Positions 14,798 to 26,004 are shown, counted from the first letter of the stretch. The stretch: 64,000 nucleotides of DNA from Veillonella criceti (GCF_900460315.1 NZ_UHIO01000001.1:706001-770000); one strand, 5' to 3'. Numbers and translations: made by a program. Notes: a model not told the origin generated them from the letters alone.

Positions 14798-14826
14798 ATT
14801 ATATCGAAAAAAACTAGTCTTGTCGA
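14798..14826 (-). promoter_or_regulatory. Promoter of the terC-like gene
   Basis: TCGACA (14826-14821), 17 nt, TATAAT (14803-14798) on the minus strand. The resulting leader of about 60 nt is too short for a yybP-ykoY manganese riboswitch, which often precedes terC genes elsewhere. Confidence 0.6.
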
Positions 14827-14915
14827 TAGTTTTAATACAGTAAATCAAAATTTTTATAAATTTCTACTAAATAGGTTCTACTTTTCATTATCTTTCCCCT
14901 ATGTTACAATAAAGT

Positions 14916-14981
14916 TATAATAATTAACTATGTAATTTTCCCTATAAATACAGTTCTCCGATGCTCATTGGAGATTTTTTT
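14916..14981 (+). promoter_or_regulatory. Possible promoter -10 and attenuator hairpin before the MATE gene
   Basis: TATAAT at 14916-14921 has a weak -35. It is followed by a hairpin TCTCCGATG/CATTGGAGA (14955-14974) and seven T (14975-14981), a rho-independent terminator shape about 36 nt before the MATE start. It may attenuate MATE transcription or end a very short RNA. No known riboswitch class fits the 30-nt space. Confidence 0.5.
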
Positions 14982-15016
14982 ATTGTCTATATTCAATACT
15001 TCACTAAGGAGGCGCT

Positions 15017-16372
15017 ATGCACCCAACCTTTAAACTTTTTGAAAAAATGCAATTATTTATTCGATTAGCATTACCAATTATCCTTACCCAATTTTCTCTA
15101 ATTGCAGGTTCTTTCGTATCCATTTTATTAACCGGTCAATATAGTACTGTAGACCTTGCGGGTATCTCAGTAGGCTATAATATTTGGGTTGCCTCTTTCT
15201 TTGGTGTCATGGGCATATTACTTGGCATTTCTCCTATTATTGCTCAATTGTTAGGCGCCAATAAAAAGGAAAATATTCCTACCATTATCGCCCATGGTCT
15301 ATATCTTGCAATAGCGTTAGGGCTATTACTTATAGTACTTGGAATCATTACATTGCAGCCTATTTTATCGTTAATTAATCTAGAACCAGCAACAAGGGCG
15401 ATTACCAACCAGTATATGATTGCGATTGCCTTTGGTATGGTCCCGCTTATGGGAAGTAGTGTTCTGCGCAATACTGTAGATTGTCATGGTTATACCCATT
15501 ACTCTATGTATATTATGATGTCTAGTTTTGTATTAAATGTGATTTTAAACTATGGCTTAATTCTTGGTCATTTTGGTTTTCCTGCACTTGGCGGTCTTGG
15601 TGCTGGTATTGCCACTGCCATTTGCTCTTGGTATAACTTTTTGGCTTACTTTTTCATTTTACTATATAACAAAGCCTTTAAGCCTTATCGTATTTTTCGT
15701 TGGTGGCCAAAATTCCAATTTCCCTATATTATTGAACAGCTAAAATTAGGGATTCCCATTGGTATTGCCATATTCTGTGAAATGAGTTTATTTAGTGTCG
15801 TAGGCTTAATCATGGCCTATTATGGCACACAAATTATAGCTGCTCACCAAGCAGCTATTAGTTTTACCAATTTATTTTATTGTTTCCCACTTAGTCTAAG
15901 CATTGCCTCTACCATTGCTGTTGGTTACGAAGTCGGCGCTAAACGCTATAAAGATGCAAAGCAATATGCTTATATCGCCCGTGGTCTAGCCCTCATTATT
16001 GCTGGACTTATTTGTATGTATAGCTTTACTCACTTACTAGAAATTGCCAGTTTTTATACCAATGATCCACATATGATTCAATTAATCAGTAGCTTCTTGT
16101 CCTATGCAGTCTTCTTCACCGTAATTGATGCTTTTGGCACACCACTACAAGGTGTTCTACGGGGCTATAAGGATGTACGTATTATTTCTCTAATTGCCCT
16201 GATTTGCTATTGGGGCCTTAGCTTGCCAATTGCTGCGTTCTTCACCCTTGTCATGGACTACGGACCTTATGGCATTTGGATGGGCCTCTTAGGTGGTGTG
16301 GCTTGTTCAGCAGTAGCGTATACAGTGCGTGTCTGGTTTATTCAATACAAAAGATATGATAAAATAATGTAA
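15017..16372 (+). CDS. MATE-family multidrug/cation antiporter
   Basis: 451 residues with 12 predicted membrane segments in two similar halves; typical MatE patterns include PIILTQFSLIAGSFVSILLTGQ near residue 20 and GTPLQGVLRGYKDVRI near 375, and a second-half start KLGIPIGIAIFCEMSLF. ATG 15017 has AAGGAGG 4 nt upstream. It is a Na+ or H+ driven exporter of cationic compounds in the inner membrane; the substrate cannot be read. The gene is divergent from terC and preceded by an attenuator-like hairpin. Confidence 0.88.
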   Translation: MHPTFKLFEKMQLFIRLALPIILTQFSLIAGSFVSILLTGQYSTVDLAGISVGYNIWVASFFGVMGILLGISPIIAQLLGANKKENIPTIIAHGLYLAIALGLLLIVLGIITLQPILSLINLEPATRAITNQYMIAIAFGMVPLMGSSVLRNTVDCHGYTHYSMYIMMSSFVLNVILNYGLILGHFGFPALGGLGAGIATAICSWYNFLAYFFILLYNKAFKPYRIFRWWPKFQFPYIIEQLKLGIPIGIAIFCEMSLFSVVGLIMAYYGTQIIAAHQAAISFTNLFYCFPLSLSIASTIAVGYEVGAKRYKDAKQYAYIARGLALIIAGLICMYSFTHLLEIASFYTNDPHMIQLISSFLSYAVFFTVIDAFGTPLQGVLRGYKDVRIISLIALICYWGLSLPIAAFFTLVMDYGPYGIWMGLLGGVACSAVAYTVRVWFIQYKRYDKIM

Positions 16373-16401
16373 GAGTCCATTTATAAAAAAGGAGTGTTAG
16401 T

Positions 16402-16437
16402 ATGAAAAAAGTTTTTACTATGTGCTGCTGCTTTTAA
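16402..16437 (+). CDS. 11-residue ORF MKKVFTMCCCF, gene stump or microprotein
   Basis: ATG 16402 has an excellent AAAAGGAG site 5-6 nt upstream and encodes eleven residues with three successive Cys before TAA. In another frame the bases downstream read CAAAFKHVYNIDF, so a single-base indel could have broken a signal-peptide or lipoprotein gene. A strong terminator follows at 16480. Confidence 0.25.
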   Translation: MKKVFTMCCCF

Positions 16438-16479
16438 ACATGTCTATAATATAGATTTTTAAACTAAATAAATCACAAA

Positions 16480-16518
16480 AGCCGAAGCTAAATTGATAAC
16501 AATCAACATGCTTCGGCT
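16480..16518 (+). terminator. Terminator after the MATE gene
   Basis: AGCCGAAGC (16480-16488) pairs with GCTTCGGCT (16510-16518), followed by CTTTTT. It would end the MATE/micro-ORF transcript. Confidence 0.85.
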
Positions 16519-16558
16519 CTTTTTATCTATTATATGTTATGCTTTTACTAAAAAACAA

Positions 16559-16642
16559 TGGTGCGGTTGGCGGGACTTGAACCCGCACGCTCGAAAGCAC
16601 TGCCACCTGAAGACAGCGTGTCTGCCATTCCACCACAACCGC
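16559..16642 (-). tRNA. tRNA-Leu, anticodon CAG
   Basis: 84-nt type II tRNA read on the minus strand: acceptor GCGGTTG with CAACCGC, encoded CCA at 16561-16559, long variable arm GCTTTCGAGC, T arm GCGGGTTCAAGTCCCGC. The anticodon loop TTCAGGT (16611-16605) gives CAG (16609-16607), reading CUG. It stands alone between the MATE and YjbR-like genes. Confidence 0.95.
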
Positions 16643-16794
16643 AGAATATGCCCTAATTGTATTCCTTTTAATTAAAAGTGTCAAATAAAACCATGCTACA
16701 ATTTACAATGTTATATGTCAAACTTCCCCAAGCTAAAGCATACTTCGCAAGGCTCTTTTTCCTTATTAAATATCCCAAAAAGCATACTATAACA

Positions 16795-17448
16795 CTATTT
16801 CTCGACTAAATGATAACTATTTTGTAATAGCGTTTTAACTAATTCAATATTAACGGTTTGATCAAGAACAATGGTAATCCAATGTTTTTTATTCATGTGA
16901 TACGCAGGAAATATATGCACATAATCAACTAAATCGGCAACAGTTTCAGGAAGTACTTTAACATTTAACACATCAATATAACCATCTCTATCCTTCACTA
17001 AATATTTATAAGGAATATTCATAAATAAACCATACCATTTCTTAGTGTGATTTGTTTTGAGGGTGCAATAAGAAGCAAATTTATCCCATGGTTCTTCGGG
17101 AATCGTCTGATATTGCTCATACACATATGTTAATAATTCTTTACGTCGATTAAACGAATCAAAGCTATGAGCTATAACCTCTTTGATTAGTTTATCAACA
17201 TCAGCCCTTAATTTACCAATAAAAGCGCCTTCACTACTTGGCACATTAAATAATTCATATTCTATATGCTCTGGCTCCTCATAAATAGTCACTTTAAAAC
17301 TTTTATTAGTTATCTCAAATTCAGCCTCTAGCGTGTCATGGCCTAACTCTTTAGTTAATCGATAACTTGTTCCAACTTTTTTAAATCCATATTCTAACGC
17401 TTTTGAAGTATTAAAAATATGTGTATTAAAGATTTCATTATAATACAT
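16795..17448 (-). CDS. MmcQ/YjbR-family protein
   Basis: 217 residues from ATG 17448 (AAGAAGG upstream). The C-terminal half has the YjbR signature order: EPWDKFASYCTLKTNHTKKWYGLFMNIP about 117-144, DVLNVKVLPE, and HIFPAYHMNKKHWITIVLD about 176-194, a double-wing fold that may bind DNA. The N-terminal 90 residues are an extra domain found in some members. Function is unknown. It follows surE by 23 nt. Confidence 0.75.
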   Translation of the reverse strand: MYYNEIFNTHIFNTSKALEYGFKKVGTSYRLTKELGHDTLEAEFEITNKSFKVTIYEEPEHIEYELFNVPSSEGAFIGKLRADVDKLIKEVIAHSFDSFNRRKELLTYVYEQYQTIPEEPWDKFASYCTLKTNHTKKWYGLFMNIPYKYLVKDRDGYIDVLNVKVLPETVADLVDYVHIFPAYHMNKKHWITIVLDQTVNIELVKTLLQNSYHLVEK

Positions 17449-17471
17449 ATTAGCTAGCCTTCTTTACGCTT

Positions 17472-18242
17472 TTATTTACTTTTAACTTCACCAAGAATAT
17501 CTCGCATTTGTGCCGTTCCAGCATTATCTTGTTGTTTCCACGTCAAGGCAACTACCGTAATTTTACCATTTTTTACAGATGCTACATCTGTTGGCGTTGC
17601 TTCTGGTTCAAACCCCAATTTACCACCAATCCAATAATATTTACGCCCTTTTCTATCTTCACGAGGATCAATAATATCATAGTATTGTTGTAACCCTTGG
17701 TCTAAAATTTCGCAATTGGACCAACCTACGGGCCCCTCTTTAGCAAAATTCATATTTAACAAACCACGATATTGTTGTTTTGCAAATACGGTTTCAACAA
17801 ACTCACGAATAAATGGCATAATTTCAGCACTACGAGCCGGACTATATCGTTCTACCGATACAGCTAAGGCTGGTACATTATAGAACAGAGCTTCCATAGC
17901 AGCACTCACAGTACCAGAATATAAAGCATCAGAGCCTAAATTAAAGCCATTATTAACACCAGAAATTACTAAATCAGGCATATCATTCTTCAAAAAATGA
18001 GACAAAGCAAATTTCATACAATCAGTCGGTGTCCCTGTTACTGCAAAGCGTCTAGGATTGTCACTATCTTCTGAAAAACGTCGTAAACGTACAGGCATCT
18101 GAATCGTAATTGCATGCGATTTAGCACTTTGCTCAACTTCAGGTGCAATCACTGTTACTCGATGATGTTTAGCCAGTTCTGCACCCAAATCTAATATTCC
18201 CTTAGCCCATACACCGTCATCATTTGTTAATAAAATATGCAT
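17472..18242 (-). CDS. surE: 5'/3'-nucleotidase SurE
   Basis: 256 residues with the metal-binding LLTNDDG (4-10), SAKSHAIT, TGTPTDC and SGVNNGFNLGSDALYSGTVSAAMEA at about 94-118. SurE is a metal-dependent acid phosphatase acting on nucleoside monophosphates and short polyphosphates. Length and motif order are normal. It is first of a two-gene run with the YjbR-like gene. The AT-rich gap 18243-18402 upstream holds no gene. Confidence 0.93.
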   Translation of the reverse strand: MHILLTNDDGVWAKGILDLGAELAKHHRVTVIAPEVEQSAKSHAITIQMPVRLRRFSEDSDNPRRFAVTGTPTDCMKFALSHFLKNDMPDLVISGVNNGFNLGSDALYSGTVSAAMEALFYNVPALAVSVERYSPARSAEIMPFIREFVETVFAKQQYRGLLNMNFAKEGPVGWSNCEILDQGLQQYYDIIDPREDRKGRKYYWIGGKLGFEPEATPTDVASVKNGKITVVALTWKQQDNAGTAQMRDILGEVKSK

Positions 18243-18402
18243 AGTCGTTTATAGATCCTTTCTTCTCACCATAAAACAGGCTATTCATTCTGTTTAGCTA
18301 ATAGCCAGCCTATATTTTCATTACCAATCATCAAATAGATTAGTTAATATCGCTATATATCACACTATATATCATACATCACTACATATTATTATATATT
18401 AA

Positions 18403-18429
18403 AAAAGTGCCTATTTACTAGACACTTTT
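18403..18429 (-). terminator. Terminator of the guaB to GT2 gene run
   Basis: AAAAGTGCCTA (18403-18413) pairs with TAGACACTTTT (18419-18429), with one G-T pair; T-run on the minus strand. Confidence 0.7.
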
Positions 18430-18460
18430 CTTATTATCACTTACTACCGTAATTGACAAT

Positions 18461-19726
18461 TTATTTTTTTATTTTTTTATCCGCGTTCCCCATGCGGGTC
18501 AATTTAACTTCGCCTAAAGCAACCCCACGAGTATGTTCAGTATGCGCCCATACTTTATCGTGACGATTTAAATAGCCTAAAAAAGTAACCGGCACCCAAC
18601 TATACATAAATAATGGATATACCAAATAATATAACCAAACTTTTGGTGGCACTTTAATGCTGGCCAATACAATTAAGGGGAATAAATACTGACCTATCCC
18701 TATAATTGTCCATACAGTAACTGGTAATATTTGATAAATAATATTCGTATATATCGGCACATATGCATTAATATAGGTCATAATCAAATAAAATGTAGAT
18801 ACTAATAAAAAGTATGGCTGACTAATTTGAATAATCCCATCTAAAATACGGAAGTTACCTTGCTTAATGCCTTCTACGAAAAGTTTAGGAATATAGCGTT
18901 CACCACAATCAAAATGACCTTGAGCCCAACGTTTTCGCTGACGCCACGATTGCATAAAACCTAGCGGTTTTTCATCATATACAATAGCATCGTGAGCCCA
19001 GGTTGTTTTAATACCATGGATTAGTAACTTCATGGAAAATTCCATATCTTCCGTTAAACAATTACAATCCCAACCGTAATTTTTAATAATATCTGTGCGG
19101 ATACACATACCAGTACCACCTAGCGCGGTTGATAATCCTAGATTATATTTCGCTAAATGCCACATATGATTGACCTGCCAAAAAGCAATAGCAAATGTAC
19201 CAGCTACCCATGTATCTGTTGGATTTTTAGCATTTAAATATCCTTGAATTACAGGTTCGCCTAACTCTAAGTGATGATTCATTTCCAACAAGAAATTAGG
19301 ATGTACTAAATTATCGGCATCAAAAATTACAAAGGCATCATACTTGCGTTCCATTTCATAAATGCGATTAAACATCCATCCCATGGCATAGCCTTTACCC
19401 ACTTCTTCAAGGTTCTCACGCTCATGAACCATAGCACCAGCTTCACGAGCAATCCGTGCTGTTTGATCTGTACAATTATCAGCTACTACAAAAATATCAT
19501 ATAGCTCATTAGGATAATCTAAAATTTTTAAATTCTCCACTAGCTGGCCTACAACGGCTTCTTCATTGTGAGCACATATAATAATGGCAAATGAGTTCTT
19601 AGGCGTATAATTCTTTTTTTCTTTCCTTCGCCACATTCCCGAAACTGCTAAAATAAAGTAATAAATCGTGTAAAACACAATAATTACCTGTAAGGGAATC
19701 ATGATAAGGTCAAGAATATAATCCAT
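18461..19726 (-). CDS. Membrane glycosyltransferase, family 2 (BcsA/NodC-like)
   Basis: 421 residues: one N-terminal membrane segment (about 5-30), a GT2 catalytic domain, and four or so C-terminal membrane segments from about 285. Catalytic motifs seen: VVADNCTDQT, FDADN (DxD) about 138-142, TEDMEFS and QRKRWAQGH (QxxRW) about 263-271. It transfers a sugar from a nucleotide donor onto a membrane or extruded acceptor; product unknown. It ends the run guaB-tagA-psd-pssA with a 16-nt gap, which suggests envelope polysaccharide or glycolipid work. Confidence 0.85.
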   Translation of the reverse strand: MDYILDLIMIPLQVIIVFYTIYYFILAVSGMWRRKEKKNYTPKNSFAIIICAHNEEAVVGQLVENLKILDYPNELYDIFVVADNCTDQTARIAREAGAMVHERENLEEVGKGYAMGWMFNRIYEMERKYDAFVIFDADNLVHPNFLLEMNHHLELGEPVIQGYLNAKNPTDTWVAGTFAIAFWQVNHMWHLAKYNLGLSTALGGTGMCIRTDIIKNYGWDCNCLTEDMEFSMKLLIHGIKTTWAHDAIVYDEKPLGFMQSWRQRKRWAQGHFDCGERYIPKLFVEGIKQGNFRILDGIIQISQPYFLLVSTFYLIMTYINAYVPIYTNIIYQILPVTVWTIIGIGQYLFPLIVLASIKVPPKVWLYYLVYPLFMYSWVPVTFLGYLNRHDKVWAHTEHTRGVALGEVKLTRMGNADKKIKK

Positions 19727-19742
19727 TTACGTCCTTCACCTC

Positions 19743-20414
19743 TCACCGTTTTACAAGATTAATAATCGTATTACAAATACCAAATACAGCATATAAAGCA
19801 AAGATAAGCACAGGCCAACTATGCCAATCAAGAACTAGCGCAATAATCCCTAATAGAGCTACAATAGCCAAAGCTAACGTATTCACTGGATCCGCACCTT
19901 TACCTTTAAAATCTGGATGATGCACGCGGCTTACCATCAAATAGCCTACAATCACCATTAGGATCATCAACAACCACTCTGGTACACGAATACCAGACAA
20001 TACATAAGTAGCCGCCATGCAACCCGCTGCTGGTATTGGTAATCCTAAGAAATATCCATGCACTTCATCAGTCATGATATTGAAACGAGCTAATCGGAAG
20101 GCACCTAATACAGAAAAAGCTAATAAAGGTACATAACCTAACCAACCCGTATGGCTCAATTGATACATATAGAGCATATAAGCTGGTGCTACACCAAAGC
20201 CGACTACATCAGCTAAGGAGTCTAATTCACGTCCCATTGGCCCTGATACGCCAAGCGCACGGGCTACACGACCATCACAACCATCAGCTAATAACGATAA
20301 CAACACACAAATAGCTGCTAATGTAAATTCACCGTTAGCTGCCATAGTAATGCCTACGACGCCAAAGGATAAATTAGCAGCCGTAAACATATTTGGAAAA
20401 ATTGATTTATCCAT
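19743..20414 (-). CDS. pssA: CDP-diacylglycerol-serine O-phosphatidyltransferase
   Basis: 223 residues, polytopic. The CDP-alcohol transferase signature DGCDGRVARALGVSG..GRELDSLAD lies at about residues 43-68 with all the conserved Asp. It makes phosphatidylserine from CDP-DAG and serine. ATG 20414 overlaps the psd stop by 8 nt and has GGGAGG upstream. With Psd it forms the route to phosphatidylethanolamine. Confidence 0.92.
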   Translation of the reverse strand: MDKSIFPNMFTAANLSFGVVGITMAANGEFTLAAICVLLSLLADGCDGRVARALGVSGPMGRELDSLADVVGFGVAPAYMLYMYQLSHTGWLGYVPLLAFSVLGAFRLARFNIMTDEVHGYFLGLPIPAAGCMAATYVLSGIRVPEWLLMILMVIVGYLMVSRVHHPDFKGKGADPVNTLALAIVALLGIIALVLDWHSWPVLIFALYAVFGICNTIINLVKR

Positions 20415-21051
20415 TATTTGGCAGCCTCCCAATAATTGATTCCCCACCACGTACATAATCGCCTTTTTTAACACAAATATCGACTGACTTAGGCACAAAA
20501 ATTTCAGTACAAGACCCAAATTTTATCATCCCATATAGTTGACCTTTTGCCAACGTATGTCCTAAATCAGTCCACGATACAATACGACGGGCTAATAATC
20601 CTGCAATTTGTGTAACTAAAATTTCAATGCGTCCATTGTCAATACCAATGGAATGGCGTTCATTTTCATAGCCTACGGTCTTCTTGTAAGCTGGTAAAAA
20701 TCCGCCACATGTATATTGTCGGAACGTAATTTTCCCTTCCATAGGTGCTCGATTTACATGCACGTCAAAAACAGATAAGAAAATCGTTACCTTTTTACAT
20801 TCAGTATTTAAGAATAAATCTTCATATACTTCACTTACTTCCATAACTTTTCCATCCGCTGGTGATACCAATACATCAGGATCTGTCGGAATTTCACGTT
20901 TGGGATTTCTAAAAAAGAACGTAAAAAAGCAAGCGAGTATAAAGGGTATAATCGCCACATACGGAGATAAAAAATATCCCACTAAAATAGCTATCAGAAA
21001 GGTTACCCCAATGAAAGGATACCCATCTTTAACAATAAACCCTGTGGGCAT
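20407..21051 (-). CDS. psd: Phosphatidylserine decarboxylase, short form
   Basis: 214 residues, matching the short Psd type. Two N-terminal membrane segments (FIGVTFLIAILVGYF.. and IIPFILACFFTFFF) precede the domain. VFDVHVNRAPMEG and the self-cleavage region MIKFGSCTEIFVP are visible; cleavage at Gly-Ser would create the pyruvoyl group. It converts phosphatidylserine to phosphatidylethanolamine. ATG 21051 has AGAGGTGG upstream and lies 14 nt after tagA. Confidence 0.93.
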   Translation of the reverse strand: MPTGFIVKDGYPFIGVTFLIAILVGYFLSPYVAIIPFILACFFTFFFRNPKREIPTDPDVLVSPADGKVMEVSEVYEDLFLNTECKKVTIFLSVFDVHVNRAPMEGKITFRQYTCGGFLPAYKKTVGYENERHSIGIDNGRIEILVTQIAGLLARRIVSWTDLGHTLAKGQLYGMIKFGSCTEIFVPKSVDICVKKGDYVRGGESIIGRLPNNG

Positions 21052-21065
21052 CTCGCACCACCTCT

Positions 21066-21791
21066 CTATTTTTTTGCTTGTTTCACTGCCCACATAAATT
21101 TAGGCAATGCCATCATACGACCAAGACGCTGTGGCTGATTCAACAATCGATATAACCATTCCAATCGATTCCGTTGCATCCACTCAGGAGCCCGTTTTAC
21201 CGTCCCTGCCATAACGTCAAAAGAACCACCTACACCAATGGCTACAACACCATCTAAATGAGATAGTTTTTCAGTAATCCACTTTTCTTGTTTAGGTACG
21301 CCTAAAGCAACTAATACAAGTTTAGTTTGACCAGCTTCAATCGCCTGAATAATATTTTTTTCCTCTTGGTCATCAAAAAAGCCGGAATGGATACCGACTA
21401 CTTCTAATGGACCTACCTTAGCCTCCATATTTTTTACGGCTTGCTCAGCTACACCTGGCCCAGCCCCTAAAAAATACACAGGCGTTTTATGTTGTGCCGC
21501 TTTTTGTAATAAAGCAACCGCTAAATCACAACCAGCTACACGTTCCGGAATGTGCTGCCCTAATTGCTCGGCAGCCCATAATACCCCCGCTCCATCTGGA
21601 ACGGCTAAATCTGCTTGTTTTAAAATGTCGTGCAACTCTTTATCATGTCGGGCTCGCATAACCATTTCAGCGTTAACCGTGACTACAGTATGTAGCCCCG
21701 GCTCAGAATATAAATCCTGTACACGCTGAATTGCTTCATTCATGGTTATAACATCAACCGGCACATTAAGAATGCTCAATTGATTACGCAA
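21066..21791 (-). CDS. WecG/TagA/CpsF-family glycosyltransferase
   Basis: 241 residues starting at TTG 21791 (GAGGTG upstream). The family pattern is visible: NAEMVMRARHD, VPDGAGVLWAAEQLG, ERVAGCDL, GVPKQEKWI and GVGGSFDVMAGTVKRAPEWMQRNRLEWLYRL. TagA-type enzymes add N-acetylmannosamine to an undecaprenyl-linked sugar. In a diderm the acceptor is probably a surface glycan, not teichoic acid; that is inference. It follows guaB by 19 nt. Confidence 0.9.
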   Translation of the reverse strand: MRNQLSILNVPVDVITMNEAIQRVQDLYSEPGLHTVVTVNAEMVMRARHDKELHDILKQADLAVPDGAGVLWAAEQLGQHIPERVAGCDLAVALLQKAAQHKTPVYFLGAGPGVAEQAVKNMEAKVGPLEVVGIHSGFFDDQEEKNIIQAIEAGQTKLVLVALGVPKQEKWITEKLSHLDGVVAIGVGGSFDVMAGTVKRAPEWMQRNRLEWLYRLLNQPQRLGRMMALPKFMWAVKQAKK

Positions 21792-21810
21792 AACAAATAC
21801 ACCTCAATAA

Positions 21811-23343
<1,533 letters not shown>

Positions 23344-23369
23344 TCACTACGCCAAAACTAGTAATGGGC

Positions 23370-23555
23370 TTATTTCTCAGAGCGCATTACGCCGGCTTCC
23401 ATAAAATTATCTTTTTTCATATCTGTAAAAATAACTTTTACCGCTTCTTTAGGTACTTTAATAATGTCTACTGTTGCTTTAGTGATTACTTCGCCTAATT
23501 CTTTTTTCTGTTCAAAGGTACGACCTTCAACTAGCTCCACATGAATAATTGGCAT
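23370..23555 (-). CDS. 4-oxalocrotonate tautomerase-family protein
   Basis: 61 residues beginning M-PIIHVELVEG; removal of Met exposes the catalytic Pro1, so ATG 23555 is the right start (GGAGG upstream). FEQKKELGEVITKATVDI and VPKEAVKVIFTDM are typical. The family makes hexamers that tautomerise small keto/enol compounds; the real substrate is unknown. It may be the first gene of the guaB transcript. Confidence 0.88.
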   Translation of the reverse strand: MPIIHVELVEGRTFEQKKELGEVITKATVDIIKVPKEAVKVIFTDMKKDNFMEAGVMRSEK

Positions 23556-23742
23556 TCTCTTCAACCTCCATCATCGAAATACGTGTATGTCTATAATAGA
23601 TATAATACTTTATCTATTTAGACTTCTCTATCATATTATTTTACTACATAAGGCCTATTCTGTATATGCTAAAATAGAGTATTTTCTCAAATTATAAAAA
23701 CTAAATGGTAATCATTTTTTACGCCCAAACTAGGCAGTTTCT

Positions 23743-25839
23743 TTAACTATAAATAATGCGTTGAAAACTCTCACCAAAACGACGCTTCAACTCTGGTTTC
23801 ATTTGAGAAATCCCCTTATCAAAACCAACTTGGCCCAACCAACGCTTAGCGTCTTGGCGAGCAGCTACTAATAAGTCTATATCTTTTAAAATATTAGCAA
23901 GCCGTAAATCTGGTAAGCCGGATTGCGCTAAACCAAACAATTGCCCTGACCCACGGAGTAATAAATCTTGTTCTGCCACTATAAATCCATCCTGCGTTTC
24001 TGTCATAACCTGCAATCGTTGCCGGCTATCCTCACTGCGACTATCACTCACTAAAATACAATAAGACTGTGTATTGCCACGACCGACTCGACCACGCAAC
24101 TGATGCAGTTGAGATAATCCAAACCGTTCCGCCCCTTCCACGCACATAATAGTCGCATTAGGCACATTGACACCAACTTCAATAACGGTTGTTGAAACCA
24201 ATAACTTAGTTCGTCCTTTATAAAAATCTTCCATAACCGCTTCTTTATCGCTAGCACTCATACGTCCATGCACAAGCCCTACACCAAATTTGCGATTATA
24301 TTTCTCAGCTAACTCTTCATATAATTGTTCCGCTGCTACTAAATCCAATTTTTCTGATTCTTCAACTAATGGACACACCACATACACCTGATGTCCAGCG
24401 GCCATTTCTTTTTCAAAAAATACATACAACCGTTCTTTATAGGTAGAATTTACAGCATACGTCAATACCGGTTTACGTCCTGGTGGCATTTCTTTAATTA
24501 AACTCACTTCCAAATCACCATAAATAGATAAAGTCATGGTTCGCGGAATCGGTGTTGCTGTCATAACTAACATATGCGAATTTGTGCCTTTACGCTGTAG
24601 TGTAGCACGCTGTTCAACACCAAAACGATGCTGTTCATCAACGATAACCAATGCTAACTTTTTAAATTGTACCGCTTCTTGTATAAGCGCATGCGTACCA
24701 ATCACAATATCAATCGCGCCAGTGGCTAAGCCTTCATAAATTGCTTGCCGTTCAGCGGTCTTCGTAGAGCCCGTTAATAAAGCCATCTTCAAAGCCGGTA
24801 TGGTACTAGTTTCTTCTTTTCCTATTGCCTCTGCAGCTACAGCTTGTAACCAGGGCTTCATAAGTTCCTGTAAGCTTTCATAATGCTGTTGCGCCAAAAT
24901 TTCAGTAGGCGCCATAAGAGCCCCTTGGTAGCCATTTTCCACAACTTTAATTAACGCTAACGCTCCTACCACTGTTTTCCCTGACCCTACGTCCCCTTGC
25001 AAAAGCCGTCGCATCGGTCGCTCCGACTCCATATCAGTGGCAATTTCTTGAAAAGCTTTACTTTGATCACCAGTCAACTGAAAGGGTAACTGCTCTAAAA
25101 AATCGTGAACTAAATTACCAGAAGGCTGCATTTTAACACCTTCTTCGTCTTGCTCACGCGCTCTTAATAATAATAACCCCGCTTGCATAATAAATAATTC
25201 TTCATAAGCTAACTGTTTTCGCGCCATTTCATAACGCTCTACCGTCAAAGGACTATGCATTTCTTTAAACGCTTCATACCGTGACATAAAATTCTGTTCT
25301 TGACTCACGTGAGCCGGTAATAATTCTGGTAATGAATCATGCGACGCAAACCAATTAGTAATCGCCTGTCGGACCACAAATTGACTGACGCCTTCCACTA
25401 AAGGGTATACAGGCACAATGCCAGCTTCTGCCATCTGACCTTCACGAAGCATTTCTATATGAGGTGAATTCATCTGTAAGGAACCATAAGCAAATTCCAC
25501 TTTTCCATATACATGAAGGCGTTGCCCTACTTTATAAAAATTCTTCTTATACCCTTGATTAAATAAAACTACCTTTAACCGTCCCGTAGTATCGCCAATG
25601 GTAATTTCTAAAATAGAAAGACCTCGCCTAGGTTTCTTCTCTTGTATATGTAAAACAGTACCTTCCGTAGCCCCAACAGCCCCTTGTTTCAAGGCCCCTA
25701 TACAATAAGTGGCACTACGATCTTCATAGGTTCTTGGAAAATACGTCAACAGTGAGGATATATCGGTAATCCCTAATTTATTTAGTTGTTTAACGCGGCT
25801 AGGTCCTACACCCTTTATAGTTAATAACGATTCTTCCAT
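23743..25839 (-). CDS. recG: ATP-dependent DNA helicase RecG
   Basis: 698 residues: N-terminal wedge/OB domain, Walker A GDVGSGKT about 281-288, DEQH box in VIVDEQHRFG, TATPIPRTM, and motif VI LHQLRGRVGRG. RecG remodels stalled forks and branched DNA. Length is normal. It is divergent from rpmB, a common Firmicute arrangement. Confidence 0.96.
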   Translation of the reverse strand: MEESLLTIKGVGPSRVKQLNKLGITDISSLLTYFPRTYEDRSATYCIGALKQGAVGATEGTVLHIQEKKPRRGLSILEITIGDTTGRLKVVLFNQGYKKNFYKVGQRLHVYGKVEFAYGSLQMNSPHIEMLREGQMAEAGIVPVYPLVEGVSQFVVRQAITNWFASHDSLPELLPAHVSQEQNFMSRYEAFKEMHSPLTVERYEMARKQLAYEELFIMQAGLLLLRAREQDEEGVKMQPSGNLVHDFLEQLPFQLTGDQSKAFQEIATDMESERPMRRLLQGDVGSGKTVVGALALIKVVENGYQGALMAPTEILAQQHYESLQELMKPWLQAVAAEAIGKEETSTIPALKMALLTGSTKTAERQAIYEGLATGAIDIVIGTHALIQEAVQFKKLALVIVDEQHRFGVEQRATLQRKGTNSHMLVMTATPIPRTMTLSIYGDLEVSLIKEMPPGRKPVLTYAVNSTYKERLYVFFEKEMAAGHQVYVVCPLVEESEKLDLVAAEQLYEELAEKYNRKFGVGLVHGRMSASDKEAVMEDFYKGRTKLLVSTTVIEVGVNVPNATIMCVEGAERFGLSQLHQLRGRVGRGNTQSYCILVSDSRSEDSRQRLQVMTETQDGFIVAEQDLLLRGSGQLFGLAQSGLPDLRLANILKDIDLLVAARQDAKRWLGQVGFDKGISQMKPELKRRFGESFQRIIYS

Positions 25840-26004
25840 GAACGTTTCAATACCTCCTAACTACAGCCTGTAAAAACACACCAATAGGTCTCAGCTAGCG
25901 CTTTGTAAAAGTGATTTCTAATCTTCAAATCTATGATATAATAATACTGTTAAGAAAGATAGTACGGCAATTTATAAGATTCGTCAACGAATTTAATTAT
26001 GTAC

